64,000 nucleotides of DNA from CAXBGS01 sp963975425 (GTDB lineage Bacteria > Planctomycetota > Planctomycetia > Pirellulales > Pirellulaceae), in contig CAXBGS010000001.1 in assembly GCA_963975425.1 (NCBI GenBank), positions 992,001 through 1,056,000 on the forward strand, given 5' to 3'. The first letter of the stretch is position 1; the number at the start of each line of letters is the position of its first letter. A program made the translations under genes and the position numbers. Shown here one piece after another: positions 46,254 to 54,104 of this stretch. Below the pieces are notes generated by a model. The model had not been told where the DNA came from and did no database searches. It saw only the letters and a list, made by a program, of their open reading frames with translations.

Positions 46254-46556
46254 TCACGGATGCTCGGGGCCAGGGTCTGTTTCAAAGTACTCAAGGAACG
46301 CCGCTTCTTCCTCGGACATTGGTTCGATCATAAACCAATTCGTGTCGCAGTAGCCGGCGTTAGGTGCCGGCTTGAAACAGTGACATTCTTCGATCGTCCG
46401 CGCGTTACATGCGGGACATACCCGATCGTGAAACGGATTTCTGCGAAACTCGTCCCAGTGCGTTGTGCACCCGGCGGTCAACATTGCGCAGACCAACAGA
46501 CCGATTTTCAAGGTTGGCTGAGCGATGGCTGTCCTGGTACTGGGCGAGGATTTCAT
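46254..46556 (-). CDS. Small Cys-containing lipoprotein
   Basis: 100 residues. A signal sequence ends in a lipobox LTAGC, so the mature protein starts at Cys and would be lipid-anchored. The mature part is short, with CPACNARTIEECHCF (four Cys, two CxxC/CxC-like pairs), and ends in an acidic tail. It is the last gene of the minus-strand group starting with the Wza-like export gene, 3 bp downstream of it, so the two are probably co-transcribed. Homology is not recognised; a role in polysaccharide export is inferred from position only. Confidence 0.75.
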   Translation of the reverse strand: MKSSPSTRTAIAQPTLKIGLLVCAMLTAGCTTHWDEFRRNPFHDRVCPACNARTIEECHCFKPAPNAGYCDTNWFMIEPMSEEEAAFLEYFETDPGPEHP

Positions 46557-46559
46557 CAG

Positions 46560-47654
46560 CTATCTGCCCGTCGTCGTGATCGAATAGCGAGAGTTGTCGA
46601 GCACCTTGCCTGACAATCGCGACGCCGTTGCGGTTCCTAAAAGCGTGAATCCAAAGATACGTTCAAACGGCGACGTCAGCTTTGCAATGGCGGAATCCAG
46701 TGCCGCCAGTTTGCAGTGCGCTATGTACAATCGATCGCCCGGCATCATTTGATAGTTCGTTTCGACCTCGGCCCGTTGACTCATCCCTTCCCAGTCGACG
46801 GGAAGTATCTGACTTGTCTTTGAGTCACGATCCGGTCTGGCGATCCAGATGCGGCTGGACGAGACATAACTAAGACCGTTCACTTGGCTGAGTGCATCCA
46901 TCACCGTTTCGCCGCCGGTATACGGCAATCGAACCAGCGAATCGCCCAGACCGCCGCCCTGCGTGACGATGTAATACACCTTGCTGTTAAAGGCGTACAC
47001 CGACACGGAAACTTGAGGATTGGCAAAGACACCGGAAAGATGATTCGCGATGGCCGAACGGACTTCTTCTAGGGTCATACCGACGACTGAAATCGTACCG
47101 TGCTGTCCCAGCGTGATTGTCCCATCGGCACCAACGAGGTGCTCTCCGTAAATCGGTTGAACGTTCGAAGGGCTGCGAAGCGACAATGAGACTCGCGGAT
47201 CGCGGAGTTGAGCGAGCAGTTGGCCTTCGATCAACGTGATGGCTTCATCGATCGTTCGTCCAGCGATTTCGAATGCGCCGTAGGAGTAACCCAAATCGAC
47301 AAATCCGCCGGCATCGATCAGGTAGTCGCCCTCAATCGGTTCGTCGGGGAAAGTGCCTTTGACCGACAATGCAACCATTTCACCGACTTGCAGGCGATAG
47401 GTTGAATGCGTCACACCCGGAACGACGTCAATTGTCAAAACGTCTGGCGGAGCCACTCGGTAGATCGGAAGCGTGACCTTGTCCAGTTCTCTTGGTATCC
47501 ACGCTTGATCACTCTCGTCGCAATTCGCAGACTGATCGCACACCAACTGCGAACTCGATGGAGTCTGCAGCGACTGACAGCCGCAACACAAGATCAAGCT
47601 TGTCAGCCCGATCCAATGTGCACTGTGTCGATAGGTGTTAACGAAATAACTCAA
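46560..47654 (-). CDS. Polysaccharide export outer-membrane lipoprotein (Wza-like)
   Basis: 364 residues. The N-terminus is a lipoprotein-type signal ending in LILCCGC (Cys26), with a somewhat unusual lipobox. A polysaccharide export domain (~63-150, starting YRVAPPDVLTIDVVPG) is followed by SLBB-like beta-grasp repeats (HLVGADGTITLGQHGTISVVGMT, then VSVSVYAFNSKVYYIVTQGG). It should form the outer-membrane channel for exopolysaccharide, partnering the Wzz/Wzc-like protein encoded at 49539-51875. The upstream secreted protein gene is 80 bp away. Confidence 0.92.
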   Translation of the reverse strand: MSYFVNTYRHSAHWIGLTSLILCCGCQSLQTPSSSQLVCDQSANCDESDQAWIPRELDKVTLPIYRVAPPDVLTIDVVPGVTHSTYRLQVGEMVALSVKGTFPDEPIEGDYLIDAGGFVDLGYSYGAFEIAGRTIDEAITLIEGQLLAQLRDPRVSLSLRSPSNVQPIYGEHLVGADGTITLGQHGTISVVGMTLEEVRSAIANHLSGVFANPQVSVSVYAFNSKVYYIVTQGGGLGDSLVRLPYTGGETVMDALSQVNGLSYVSSSRIWIARPDRDSKTSQILPVDWEGMSQRAEVETNYQMMPGDRLYIAHCKLAALDSAIAKLTSPFERIFGFTLLGTATASRLSGKVLDNSRYSITTTGR

Positions 47655-47733
47655 ACGAATGGACTTCTACAAAGGTGAGCGTTTTTGGTGCTGAAAGCGA
47701 TGACGCCGCAAGCCGATTGCGACGAAGTAACCG

Positions 47734-48123
47734 TTAGCGATTCGAGACGTTGCTTTGTGGAAAATAGTGCATGTAAGTCTGAAAGTATCCGCCCCGGCCG
47801 GTCGGTGTTCGATCGCCGCCTGGGATCTGGCCGGTATGATTCAACCGTCGCTGCAGCGATCGAATTTGATCGTTTTGTGCTTGCCGAGCCTGCTGTTGCT
47901 GACGTCGAGGAACAACGAACGAGTGATACGGGCTTAACACACTGTCGTCGTTGCGCAGCAAATTGAGATACGGTGACAATGTTGGTCGCGGTTCATATTG
48001 AATCGCTTTACCTCGTGTCACCGAGTGTTGCGAACCCGGATAGGTCGTTTGTGCCGATGCAGTGGTGCTAATCGCGAGCGTCGTTAGGGCCGCTGTCACG
48101 GACAGCTGAATCTTGCGGATCAT
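47734..48123 (-). CDS. Small secreted protein of unknown function
   Basis: 129 residues from the ATG at 48123. A typical signal peptide (IRKIQLSVTAALTTLAISTTASA) would be cleaved before QTTYPG. The ATG at 48159 would add 12 polar residues ahead of it. The mature part is basic and Gln/Arg-rich (RRQQQQARQAQNDQIRSLQRR) and has no recognised domain. It is the first gene before the Wza-like exporter on the same strand, so it may belong to the exopolysaccharide locus. Confidence 0.7.
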   Translation of the reverse strand: MIRKIQLSVTAALTTLAISTTASAQTTYPGSQHSVTRGKAIQYEPRPTLSPYLNLLRNDDSVLSPYHSFVVPRRQQQQARQAQNDQIRSLQRRLNHTGQIPGGDRTPTGRGGYFQTYMHYFPQSNVSNR

Positions 48124-48582
48124 CAAATCGTTCCATCGTTGATCGACCAAGCCCCCCATTCCTTATTGACACCGACTTATTCGGCGATCGTTTCGAACGC
48201 TACCAAAACTATTCAGCGCCAGAGAATAGATACTTGGCTCATTTCGGGCTTTTGCCACACTTTTTCTAAAGAAAGCTGATCGGCGTAACATCTTGGTGAA
48301 CACAACGTTAGCAGTGACAAGGGCGGATCGCAGTTTCACGGTTTCTACCCCGGACGGTTGGTCGCCGAACCACTGAAGAAAACCGGAGTGATCCCGTCGA
48401 TTGAACCGGAATTTGCCGCTGGAAAATCGCTGGAAAATTGCGGTTTTGTCAGAGAGTGGTCGAAACCATTGGCGACAAGTCGTGCCGCAGCGCGCGGCAA
48501 GTTAGATAGCGGCAAAGACTACCGCCGAACTTAACCTGGTGGGTCTGGATAAGAACGCAACTCAAGAGAACGGCGGAGCGCG
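48124..48582. other. Intergenic region, 459 bp, no gene
   Basis: No open frame of 60 codons or more lies wholly within it. It holds a terminator-like hairpin for the upstream operon (48483-48499). It also has a direct repeat CGCTGGAAAAT (48417-48427 and 48428-48438) bracketed by CCGC and GCGG, then TTTT. The promoter of the small secreted protein must lie in the first ~150 bp; I see no clear hexamers. Confidence 0.5.
48483..48499 (-). terminator. Hairpin downstream of the sugar transferase gene
   Basis: GCCGC (48484-48488), loop AGCGC, GCGGC (48494-48498), plus a closing T-A pair. It lies about 84 nt past the stop of the minus-strand sugar transferase gene. No T tract is present. Confidence 0.4.
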
Positions 48583-49542
48583 TCAGGAAACTAGATCCGC
48601 GGTCAAGTTCGGTTGGACCCGGGAGTGGATATCGAACCGAGCGGCGCGATCGACCCTCTCGCTCTCCGCATGCAAGTTCACCTGCGCGACGACTTGAATC
48701 TCTTGCGTCGTTGGAAATGCTTGCTTTCTTTGCACCAAGTTACTGGCGACATAGGGAATCGTCGCCAGCAGAATGGATGCGTCCAGAATTGGATTTGATC
48801 TTTGAATGTAATCCAAGTCCAAGATAACCTTGCGCCGGACTCCGGCGACCGATTGATCGTATCCCAATTTTAGCTGAGCCGGTCCTGTGATTCCGGGCCG
48901 CACTCGAAGCCGTTCATGATATTGGGGCACATCCTTCATCAGTTCGCTGACGAATTCAGGACGCTCGGGGCGTGGACCAATCAGATTCATGTCCCCTTTC
49001 AACACATTGAAGAACTGGGGCAACTCATCCAGGTGTAAGCGTCGCAGCCAGTGCCCCAGTGCGGTGACTCGCGGGTCCGATTCACAGCTCCAAACCGCAC
49101 CCGTCGATTTTTCCGCATTCGGACACATCGTACGGAATTTCAAGATTTGATAGTGCCGCCCGTTTCTTCCCACACGCGTTTGTCGGTAAAAAACCGGTCG
49201 CCCGTCTAGCACGAGAATTGCGAGTCCTACGAATGCCATCAGCGGCAGCGCCAATGTCATCAACACCAGCGTGAGCACTCGATCCAAGATTGACTTGACG
49301 CGAAAGTACGGCGCGCTGGTGACCGAGGCGTTTTCATTGGGATCGCAATGGCAGTTTTGCGATTCGCTGTCGGAGTGGTCGCAACACGGTTTGGTCAACT
49401 GGCCCAGTCCGCTGGTCTCGGTGTCGATTGGTGATGTGTCCACCGAAAGGTTGCGGACCACCGGCAACAGAAATTGTCGTCGATATTTGACAGGCGACAG
49501 GGGCAGCGCCGGCAATGCTGGGGCATTGAAATCATCGCTCAT
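48583..49542 (-). CDS. Polyprenyl-phosphate sugar-1-phosphate transferase (bacterial sugar transferase)
   Basis: 319 residues. The C-terminal ~200 residues are the bacterial sugar transferase domain (WcaJ/RfbP/PssY-like): a re-entrant hydrophobic helix (~100-120), then GRPVFYRQTRVGRNG, ILKFRTM, the LDELPQFFNVLKGDM and LIGPRPERPEFV blocks, and RPGITGPAQL. It transfers a sugar-1-phosphate to undecaprenyl phosphate to start repeat-unit assembly. The N-terminal ~80 residues are short and polar, with a Cys/His-rich patch (CCDHSDSESQNCHCD) and no extra membrane helices, so this is the short PglC-like topology. The start overlaps the stop of the preceding chain-length gene (ATGA). Confidence 0.93.
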   Translation of the reverse strand: MSDDFNAPALPALPLSPVKYRRQFLLPVVRNLSVDTSPIDTETSGLGQLTKPCCDHSDSESQNCHCDPNENASVTSAPYFRVKSILDRVLTLVLMTLALPLMAFVGLAILVLDGRPVFYRQTRVGRNGRHYQILKFRTMCPNAEKSTGAVWSCESDPRVTALGHWLRRLHLDELPQFFNVLKGDMNLIGPRPERPEFVSELMKDVPQYHERLRVRPGITGPAQLKLGYDQSVAGVRRKVILDLDYIQRSNPILDASILLATIPYVASNLVQRKQAFPTTQEIQVVAQVNLHAESERVDRAARFDIHSRVQPNLTADLVS

Positions 49543-51875
49543 GACGTAATCTCATTGGAGGATTCTTGAACTTGTGCCGGCGACTTTGGGGATGAAGCCG
49601 CTTGTTTGATCTGTGCTTGCATCTGAGTCACTTCGTCTTGCAAGCTGATCTCGGGAAGGTCTGCCAGCTTGCTTGTCTGTCTTGTCGTCGCCGCGGGGGT
49701 GTCGAATCTCAAAGTCATCGGGTTCGCCGGTCGCACAGGCCGCAGCACGGTGCCGACCACGTTGATGCCAGATTTGATGGCTACCTGCTCGACTTCGGAC
49801 AACTTGTCCCAGCGGCTGATGGCGGGAAACGCGGCAAACGCGACTTGACCGGACTTATACGCCAGCAACAGGCTTTCCGCGTGCGTCGACATCGCGGGCC
49901 CACTGATCACGATGGCTTGATAGACGGTTTTGAGTGAGTCCAACAACAGTTCGAAGCAATCGGGATCAATCCAAGGCGAAGGATCGTTGCTGATTCCCAA
50001 GGGCAAGAAATCCAACGCGTCGTCAGAAGTCCGCATGACGTATTGATTGAAGTTGTTGGAATGTTGGTCCAGTTGTAACACGCCAGGCAGATGCGAAGCA
50101 TTCAGCGCCGCCGTCAATTTGCCATCCATGTCGCAATCGATCAGCAGCGTGCGCCGCCGCAAATGCATGAATCCGAATCCCAGATCCATCGCAACCAAAT
50201 GCCTGGGCTCTTCGTCAAGTGCGCTGGTCACCATCACGCATGGGAACAGTTGCCGAGACTTTGTCGGCAACATCATTCGGGCCGCCAAATCAGACGATCC
50301 ATTGTTGAATGTGTGGACCTTTTTGCTGCGGTCATTCGAGAGCGACCTGATGCCAAAGGCGGGCCGAACACAGTTGGCCAGAACATGTTCACCGTTGCGG
50401 ATACGACAGCCTCTCCATTCGATAAATCCGACCCCTAGAATCGCAAGGCCTAAGCCGATGATTCCAGCCACGCCCGCCACCTTGATCTGTTCGAACTGGT
50501 TTGCCTTCACCGGCAACTCTGCAGGTTTCAACAGCGTGACCTTTGGCTGTGACCGAGATTCGATATTGAACTCTTCCAAAGATTGCCAAAGACTGTCGGC
50601 AAGTCGTGTTTGGCGATCCACGGCATGCCGGGCGATTTCAAGCTGCACGCCATTCTTTTCGGCGGTACGTACAACGGCGGACGACAGCTCTGCCATCCTG
50701 TTTTGCAGAAACTCAATTTCGCTTCGATTCAGTTCGCTTTGCTTTTGAATCTGCTGAACATTGCTTTCCAATTTCTCTTGGGCCGCCAATCGTGACTGCT
50801 CACGGACGTTTGACTCGACGCTGCGACGTGTTTGTTGAAGCTCGCTTTCGTAGTGCTGACGCTCTTTTATCAGTCGCACGATCCGAGGCGAATCGTCACT
50901 AGCGGCAATCACTCGCAGCTTTCGAAGTTCGCTGTCAAGGCTGGCAACTTTGTCTCGTAATTCGCGAATGCGAGGATGTTCGATGGCTAGTTCGGTCGTA
51001 TCGACTTCGACCTCATCGACATGGTTGGCCAAATCATTTTTCGCCGCAGCGAGCTGAGCCTTCAGTTCGGTTGCGCGAACCTCGGCACTGCGTAACTTTT
51101 GTGAATACTCGCGATACGACTGCATCTTCAGTTCGTCTCGCATCGTTAACGACAGCGCATTGTCTGAACCGACTTGGCCGGCAACGGCGTTCAATTTTTT
51201 CCAGAGTTCGTCCAGCTCGCGGTCGGCATCGCTCGCCGCCTTTTCCAGTTCAACCCGGCGACGTGTCTGATCGGCCTCGATCCGGGCGCGAATCTCGAGA
51301 ACATAGGCGTCCGCGACACAGTTACACAAAGTCTGAGCCAACTCGGGCTTGGTGTGACGTACAGAGATGCTCATCAGTTCCGCACCGCTATCGAAATCGG
51401 CCTTTAGCAGTCCCTTCAGCCAATTGTCGGCGTCCGATTCGGGAATCAATTGTGAAAAAGGGGCAAGCCGTTTGTCGTTCAAAGAAGCGGTCAGTACCTG
51501 AGGTGAGACAACCACTTTTTCTTGTGAGCGGACAAAAGCAATGTCATCCGCTCGCGACAGGTGCGAGGTAAAGACAACGACTTGATGAGGTTTCGCCTGC
51601 AGCACGCTTTCGGCGACGTAGGTCGCCTCGGTCAATCGCCACGCGACGGCAACAAGTGATGAACACAAGACAATCGCAACACAGAACGACAGCACAAGGC
51701 GGTGGCGACATGCCAACAGAAGTTCGCTGAACTCTGGGAATCCGCTGGCACCGGTTCCCGGGGCCGATCCATTTCGACGTAAGGTACCGGCTTGTAATGT
51801 ACTCTCTGCCGTATCACTTCGTGACTTCGATTCGGAAGTCGACGATTGCGGCGCGCGTTGACGTGGCGATTCCAT
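49539..51875 (-). CDS. Wzc/GumC-like chain-length protein with degenerate tyrosine-kinase domain
   Basis: 778 residues. Two membrane helices (~58-80 and ~465-486) flank a periplasmic Wzz-type domain with long coiled coils (~195-430). The cytoplasmic C-terminus (~545-712) has the fold signature of a bacterial tyrosine kinase/ParA-like ATPase, with the Walker A' strand LLIDCDMD (577-584) preserved. The Walker A itself, normally GxxGKS/T after VTSA, here reads SALDEEPRHL, and the Walker B motif is VISGPA. No Tyr-rich C-terminal tail is present. It is therefore probably a structural pseudo-kinase. It is the first gene of the operon with the sugar transferase. Confidence 0.88.
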   Translation of the reverse strand: MESPRQRAPQSSTSESKSRSDTAESTLQAGTLRRNGSAPGTGASGFPEFSELLLACRHRLVLSFCVAIVLCSSLVAVAWRLTEATYVAESVLQAKPHQVVVFTSHLSRADDIAFVRSQEKVVVSPQVLTASLNDKRLAPFSQLIPESDADNWLKGLLKADFDSGAELMSISVRHTKPELAQTLCNCVADAYVLEIRARIEADQTRRRVELEKAASDADRELDELWKKLNAVAGQVGSDNALSLTMRDELKMQSYREYSQKLRSAEVRATELKAQLAAAKNDLANHVDEVEVDTTELAIEHPRIRELRDKVASLDSELRKLRVIAASDDSPRIVRLIKERQHYESELQQTRRSVESNVREQSRLAAQEKLESNVQQIQKQSELNRSEIEFLQNRMAELSSAVVRTAEKNGVQLEIARHAVDRQTRLADSLWQSLEEFNIESRSQPKVTLLKPAELPVKANQFEQIKVAGVAGIIGLGLAILGVGFIEWRGCRIRNGEHVLANCVRPAFGIRSLSNDRSKKVHTFNNGSSDLAARMMLPTKSRQLFPCVMVTSALDEEPRHLVAMDLGFGFMHLRRRTLLIDCDMDGKLTAALNASHLPGVLQLDQHSNNFNQYVMRTSDDALDFLPLGISNDPSPWIDPDCFELLLDSLKTVYQAIVISGPAMSTHAESLLLAYKSGQVAFAAFPAISRWDKLSEVEQVAIKSGINVVGTVLRPVRPANPMTLRFDTPAATTRQTSKLADLPEISLQDEVTQMQAQIKQAASSPKSPAQVQESSNEITS

Positions 51876-52382
51876 GCGCTAAAACTTCAGCGGATCTTAG
51901 GGGAGGTGGAAGGTTTGATCATGTGCACCGCAAAGATCCGAGTGCGGCGTACCCTGGATCCATCGACCATTAACCCCATCCGGGTGAGCGACGACTACTT
52001 TCGTACCCAGAATTGCGTCGATCACGACAACCCGGTGAACCCGAAATGCTTGCTTAAGAATCAGAACACGCGATCTGCGCTGTGACAGGGTGCAGAACCA
52101 GTACAATCTGAGACGAACCTGAGATGGCCAACGCGGTCTATTCGCGAAATTCGTATCGATCTGGTTATTCCGTTCTGGCCGAATCAATCGGTGACCTCTG
52201 CGGGAGTGCCACGGTAAGACGGCTCCGCTTTGTCCATCGATCTTGATGGCGGAAATGACATGCCGATGTGAATTGACGGTTCGGCGAAGCTTTCCGTCCA
52301 CCATCAGAGCGCGGTCGCACCCAACGAATTTCCGTCCGTTTCTCGGTTTGATCGACCCAACCTTTCCACCCATGAGCTAACG
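51876..52382. other. Divergent intergenic region, 507 bp, no supported gene
   Basis: This region lies between the minus-strand exopolysaccharide operon and the plus-strand peroxiredoxin-like gene and should carry both promoters. A 158-codon minus-strand frame (51897-52373) and a 79-codon plus-strand frame (51846-52085) overlap it. Both have odd compositions rich in Arg, Trp and His, no signal or domain, and no supporting RBS, so I do not call them. A TACAAT hexamer is present near 52099, without a matching -35. Confidence 0.45.
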
Positions 52383-52967
52383 ATGAGACTTTCGACACTT
52401 TCCATGGCATTGGCGTGCTGTTGTGTATTTGCCAACTCGCCAGCCCTTGCCGCCGACGCCGCGACCAAGAATGAAAGACCCGCTGTGGGCGACAAGGCTC
52501 CCGATTTTGACCTACCGATCGTCGGCAGCGATGAAGACGAGTATTTGCAACTTCACAAAGAAGTCGAAAAGGGACCGGTCGTCGTGATCGTCCTGCGTGG
52601 TTACCCCGGATATCAGTGTCCGTTATGCAGCCGGCAAGTCGGTTCTCTAATCAACCGCGCCAAGGCTTTGTCCCAGGCCGCTCACCGCGTAGTGCTCGTT
52701 TATCCCGGCGAACCTGATTTGCTGCAGCGGCATGCGGATGAGTTCATCGGTTCGCGAGCAGTGCCCGATCCGATCGTGATGGTCCGTGACCCAGGCATGA
52801 AAATGGTCAACGAGTGGGGATTACGATGGAATGCACCGCGGGAAACCGCCTACCCGGCCACCTATGTGATCAAAAAGAACGGCCGCATCGCATGGGCCAA
52901 GATCAGCGACTCGCACGCTGGTCGATCGACAACGGATGAGATTGTCACCGAACTGCGGAAACTTTGA
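52383..52967 (+). CDS. Exported peroxiredoxin-like/redoxin protein
   Basis: 194 residues with a signal peptide (LSTLSMALACCCVFANSPALA). The thioredoxin-fold AhpC/TSA core starts at VGDKAPDFDLP. The active-site region is CPLC (Cys79-Cys82) in YPGYQCPLCSRQVG. This CxxC resembles the redoxin/peroxiredoxin-like subgroup more than classical 2-Cys AhpC, in which the peroxidatic Cys sits in a PxxxTxxC motif. It probably acts in periplasmic or extracellular thiol/peroxide chemistry. It has its own upstream region and is not obviously coupled to its neighbours. Confidence 0.88.
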   Translation: MRLSTLSMALACCCVFANSPALAADAATKNERPAVGDKAPDFDLPIVGSDEDEYLQLHKEVEKGPVVVIVLRGYPGYQCPLCSRQVGSLINRAKALSQAAHRVVLVYPGEPDLLQRHADEFIGSRAVPDPIVMVRDPGMKMVNEWGLRWNAPRETAYPATYVIKKNGRIAWAKISDSHAGRSTTDEIVTELRKL

Positions 52968-53075
52968 TCTCCGATACCTCACCAAACATTGCTTTTTTTC
53001 AAGAGCCGGTAAGATCGATTGGGATATTCGCCGCCATTACCGACGAGGTCGCCAGTAATACGGGAAAGCGAATCG

Positions 53076-53140
53076 AATCGACATCGCGGCGCTAGCCGAT
53101 GGCGTTTTGCTGCCGGGGCGCAAGTCGCGGCGTGTCGATT
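53076..53140. promoter_or_regulatory. 8-bp inverted repeat with internal repeats, 110 bp upstream of the nucleotidyltransferase
   Basis: AATCGACA (53076-53083) and TGTCGATT (53133-53140) are perfect inverted copies around a GC-rich 49-nt core. Direct copies of TCGCGGCG occur at both inner edges (53084-53091 and 53125-53132). It could be an operator or a structured leader in the 283-bp gap before 53251. No gene is seen in this gap. Confidence 0.3.
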
Positions 53141-53250
53141 ATGATGGTGGCCGCGACGATTCTGATCGTCGCCGGACCGTTTCGTCGGTCAATTCGCAGC
53201 CGACCGGTGCAACGGTCTGGCGATACGATTTCCCTCTTGAATGAATCAAT

Positions 53251-54102
53251 ATGCAGGTTCGAAAAGCGGTCATCACGGCAGCCGCGCCCGACCAAAACCG
53301 GTTGCCGTTGCAGCAATTGGTGAGCCGCGAAGGTGAAGACAAAACGGCGCTGCAACTAATCATCGAAGAAACGTTGTCTGCGGGCGTCGAACAGATATGC
53401 GTCGTCATTCAACCCGACGACCAACACAGTTACGAAAAGGCCGCGGGCAGTCACGTCGGATGTCTGCACTTTGTCCCACAGCCAGAACCGATGGGCTACG
53501 CCGATGCGCTGCACCGCGCAAAGGACTTCATCGATGGCGAGCCGTTTCTGCATCTGGTGGGCGATCATCTTTACCTCAGCAAGATTGCCCAGTCGTGTGC
53601 GAAACAGCTGGTCCAGATCGCCAGCGATTTTCAGTGCAGCGTTTCCGCGGTTCAGGCTACGCGAGAAAATAACTTGCCCTACTTTGGCATCGTTAGCGGT
53701 CCGCACGTCCCACGGCACGACGGTTTGTACGAGATCGAACGCGTCGTTGAAAAACCCACACCGACCTTTGCCGAACAAGAGTTGGTGACTCCCGGACTAC
53801 GATCCGGACATTACCTTGGCTTTTTCGGAATGCACGTCCTGACCAGCGACGTGATGGAATTGATCGAAAAGCTGCTAAAGGATTCGCCGCACTCGAAGCC
53901 GTCACTATCAGATGCGGCAGCCTTGTTACCGGCGCGCGGCAAGTACCTGGCTTATGAGCTGCAAGGGACACGGTACAACCTGGGCATCAAATACGGACTG
54001 CTGATTGCTCAGCTTGCCATCGGCCTCTCCGGCCGCGACCGTGATCAAATCTTGACCGAGATGGTCGACCTGTTAGCACATCGGCCCGAGGTTTCGGTCT
54101 GA
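53251..54102 (+). CDS. GalU-like sugar-phosphate nucleotidyltransferase with degenerate signature loop
   Basis: 283 residues. The overall pattern is that of UTP-glucose-1-phosphate uridylyltransferases: an N-terminal strand VRKAVITAA, then EETLSAGVEQICVVIQP, PQPEPMGYADALHRAKD with HLVGDHLY (the usual metal Asp block), and VVEKP, followed by a YNLGIKYGLLIAQLAI C-terminus. The diagnostic GxGTRxxP phosphate-binding loop is replaced by APDQNRLPLQ; the Arg remains but the glycines are lost. It may be inactive or altered in specificity. The stop lies 2 bp before the kinase-uridylyltransferase gene, so the two are surely co-transcribed and may form a complex. Confidence 0.85.
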   Translation: MQVRKAVITAAAPDQNRLPLQQLVSREGEDKTALQLIIEETLSAGVEQICVVIQPDDQHSYEKAAGSHVGCLHFVPQPEPMGYADALHRAKDFIDGEPFLHLVGDHLYLSKIAQSCAKQLVQIASDFQCSVSAVQATRENNLPYFGIVSGPHVPRHDGLYEIERVVEKPTPTFAEQELVTPGLRSGHYLGFFGMHVLTSDVMELIEKLLKDSPHSKPSLSDAAALLPARGKYLAYELQGTRYNLGIKYGLLIAQLAIGLSGRDRDQILTEMVDLLAHRPEVSV

Positions 54103-54104
54103 CG

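Noticed and set aside
51897..52373. 158-codon minus-strand frame upstream of the exopolysaccharide operon
   Set aside because: No signal, domain or ribosome binding site; composition is unlike neighbouring genes, and it sits where both promoters of a divergent pair must lie.
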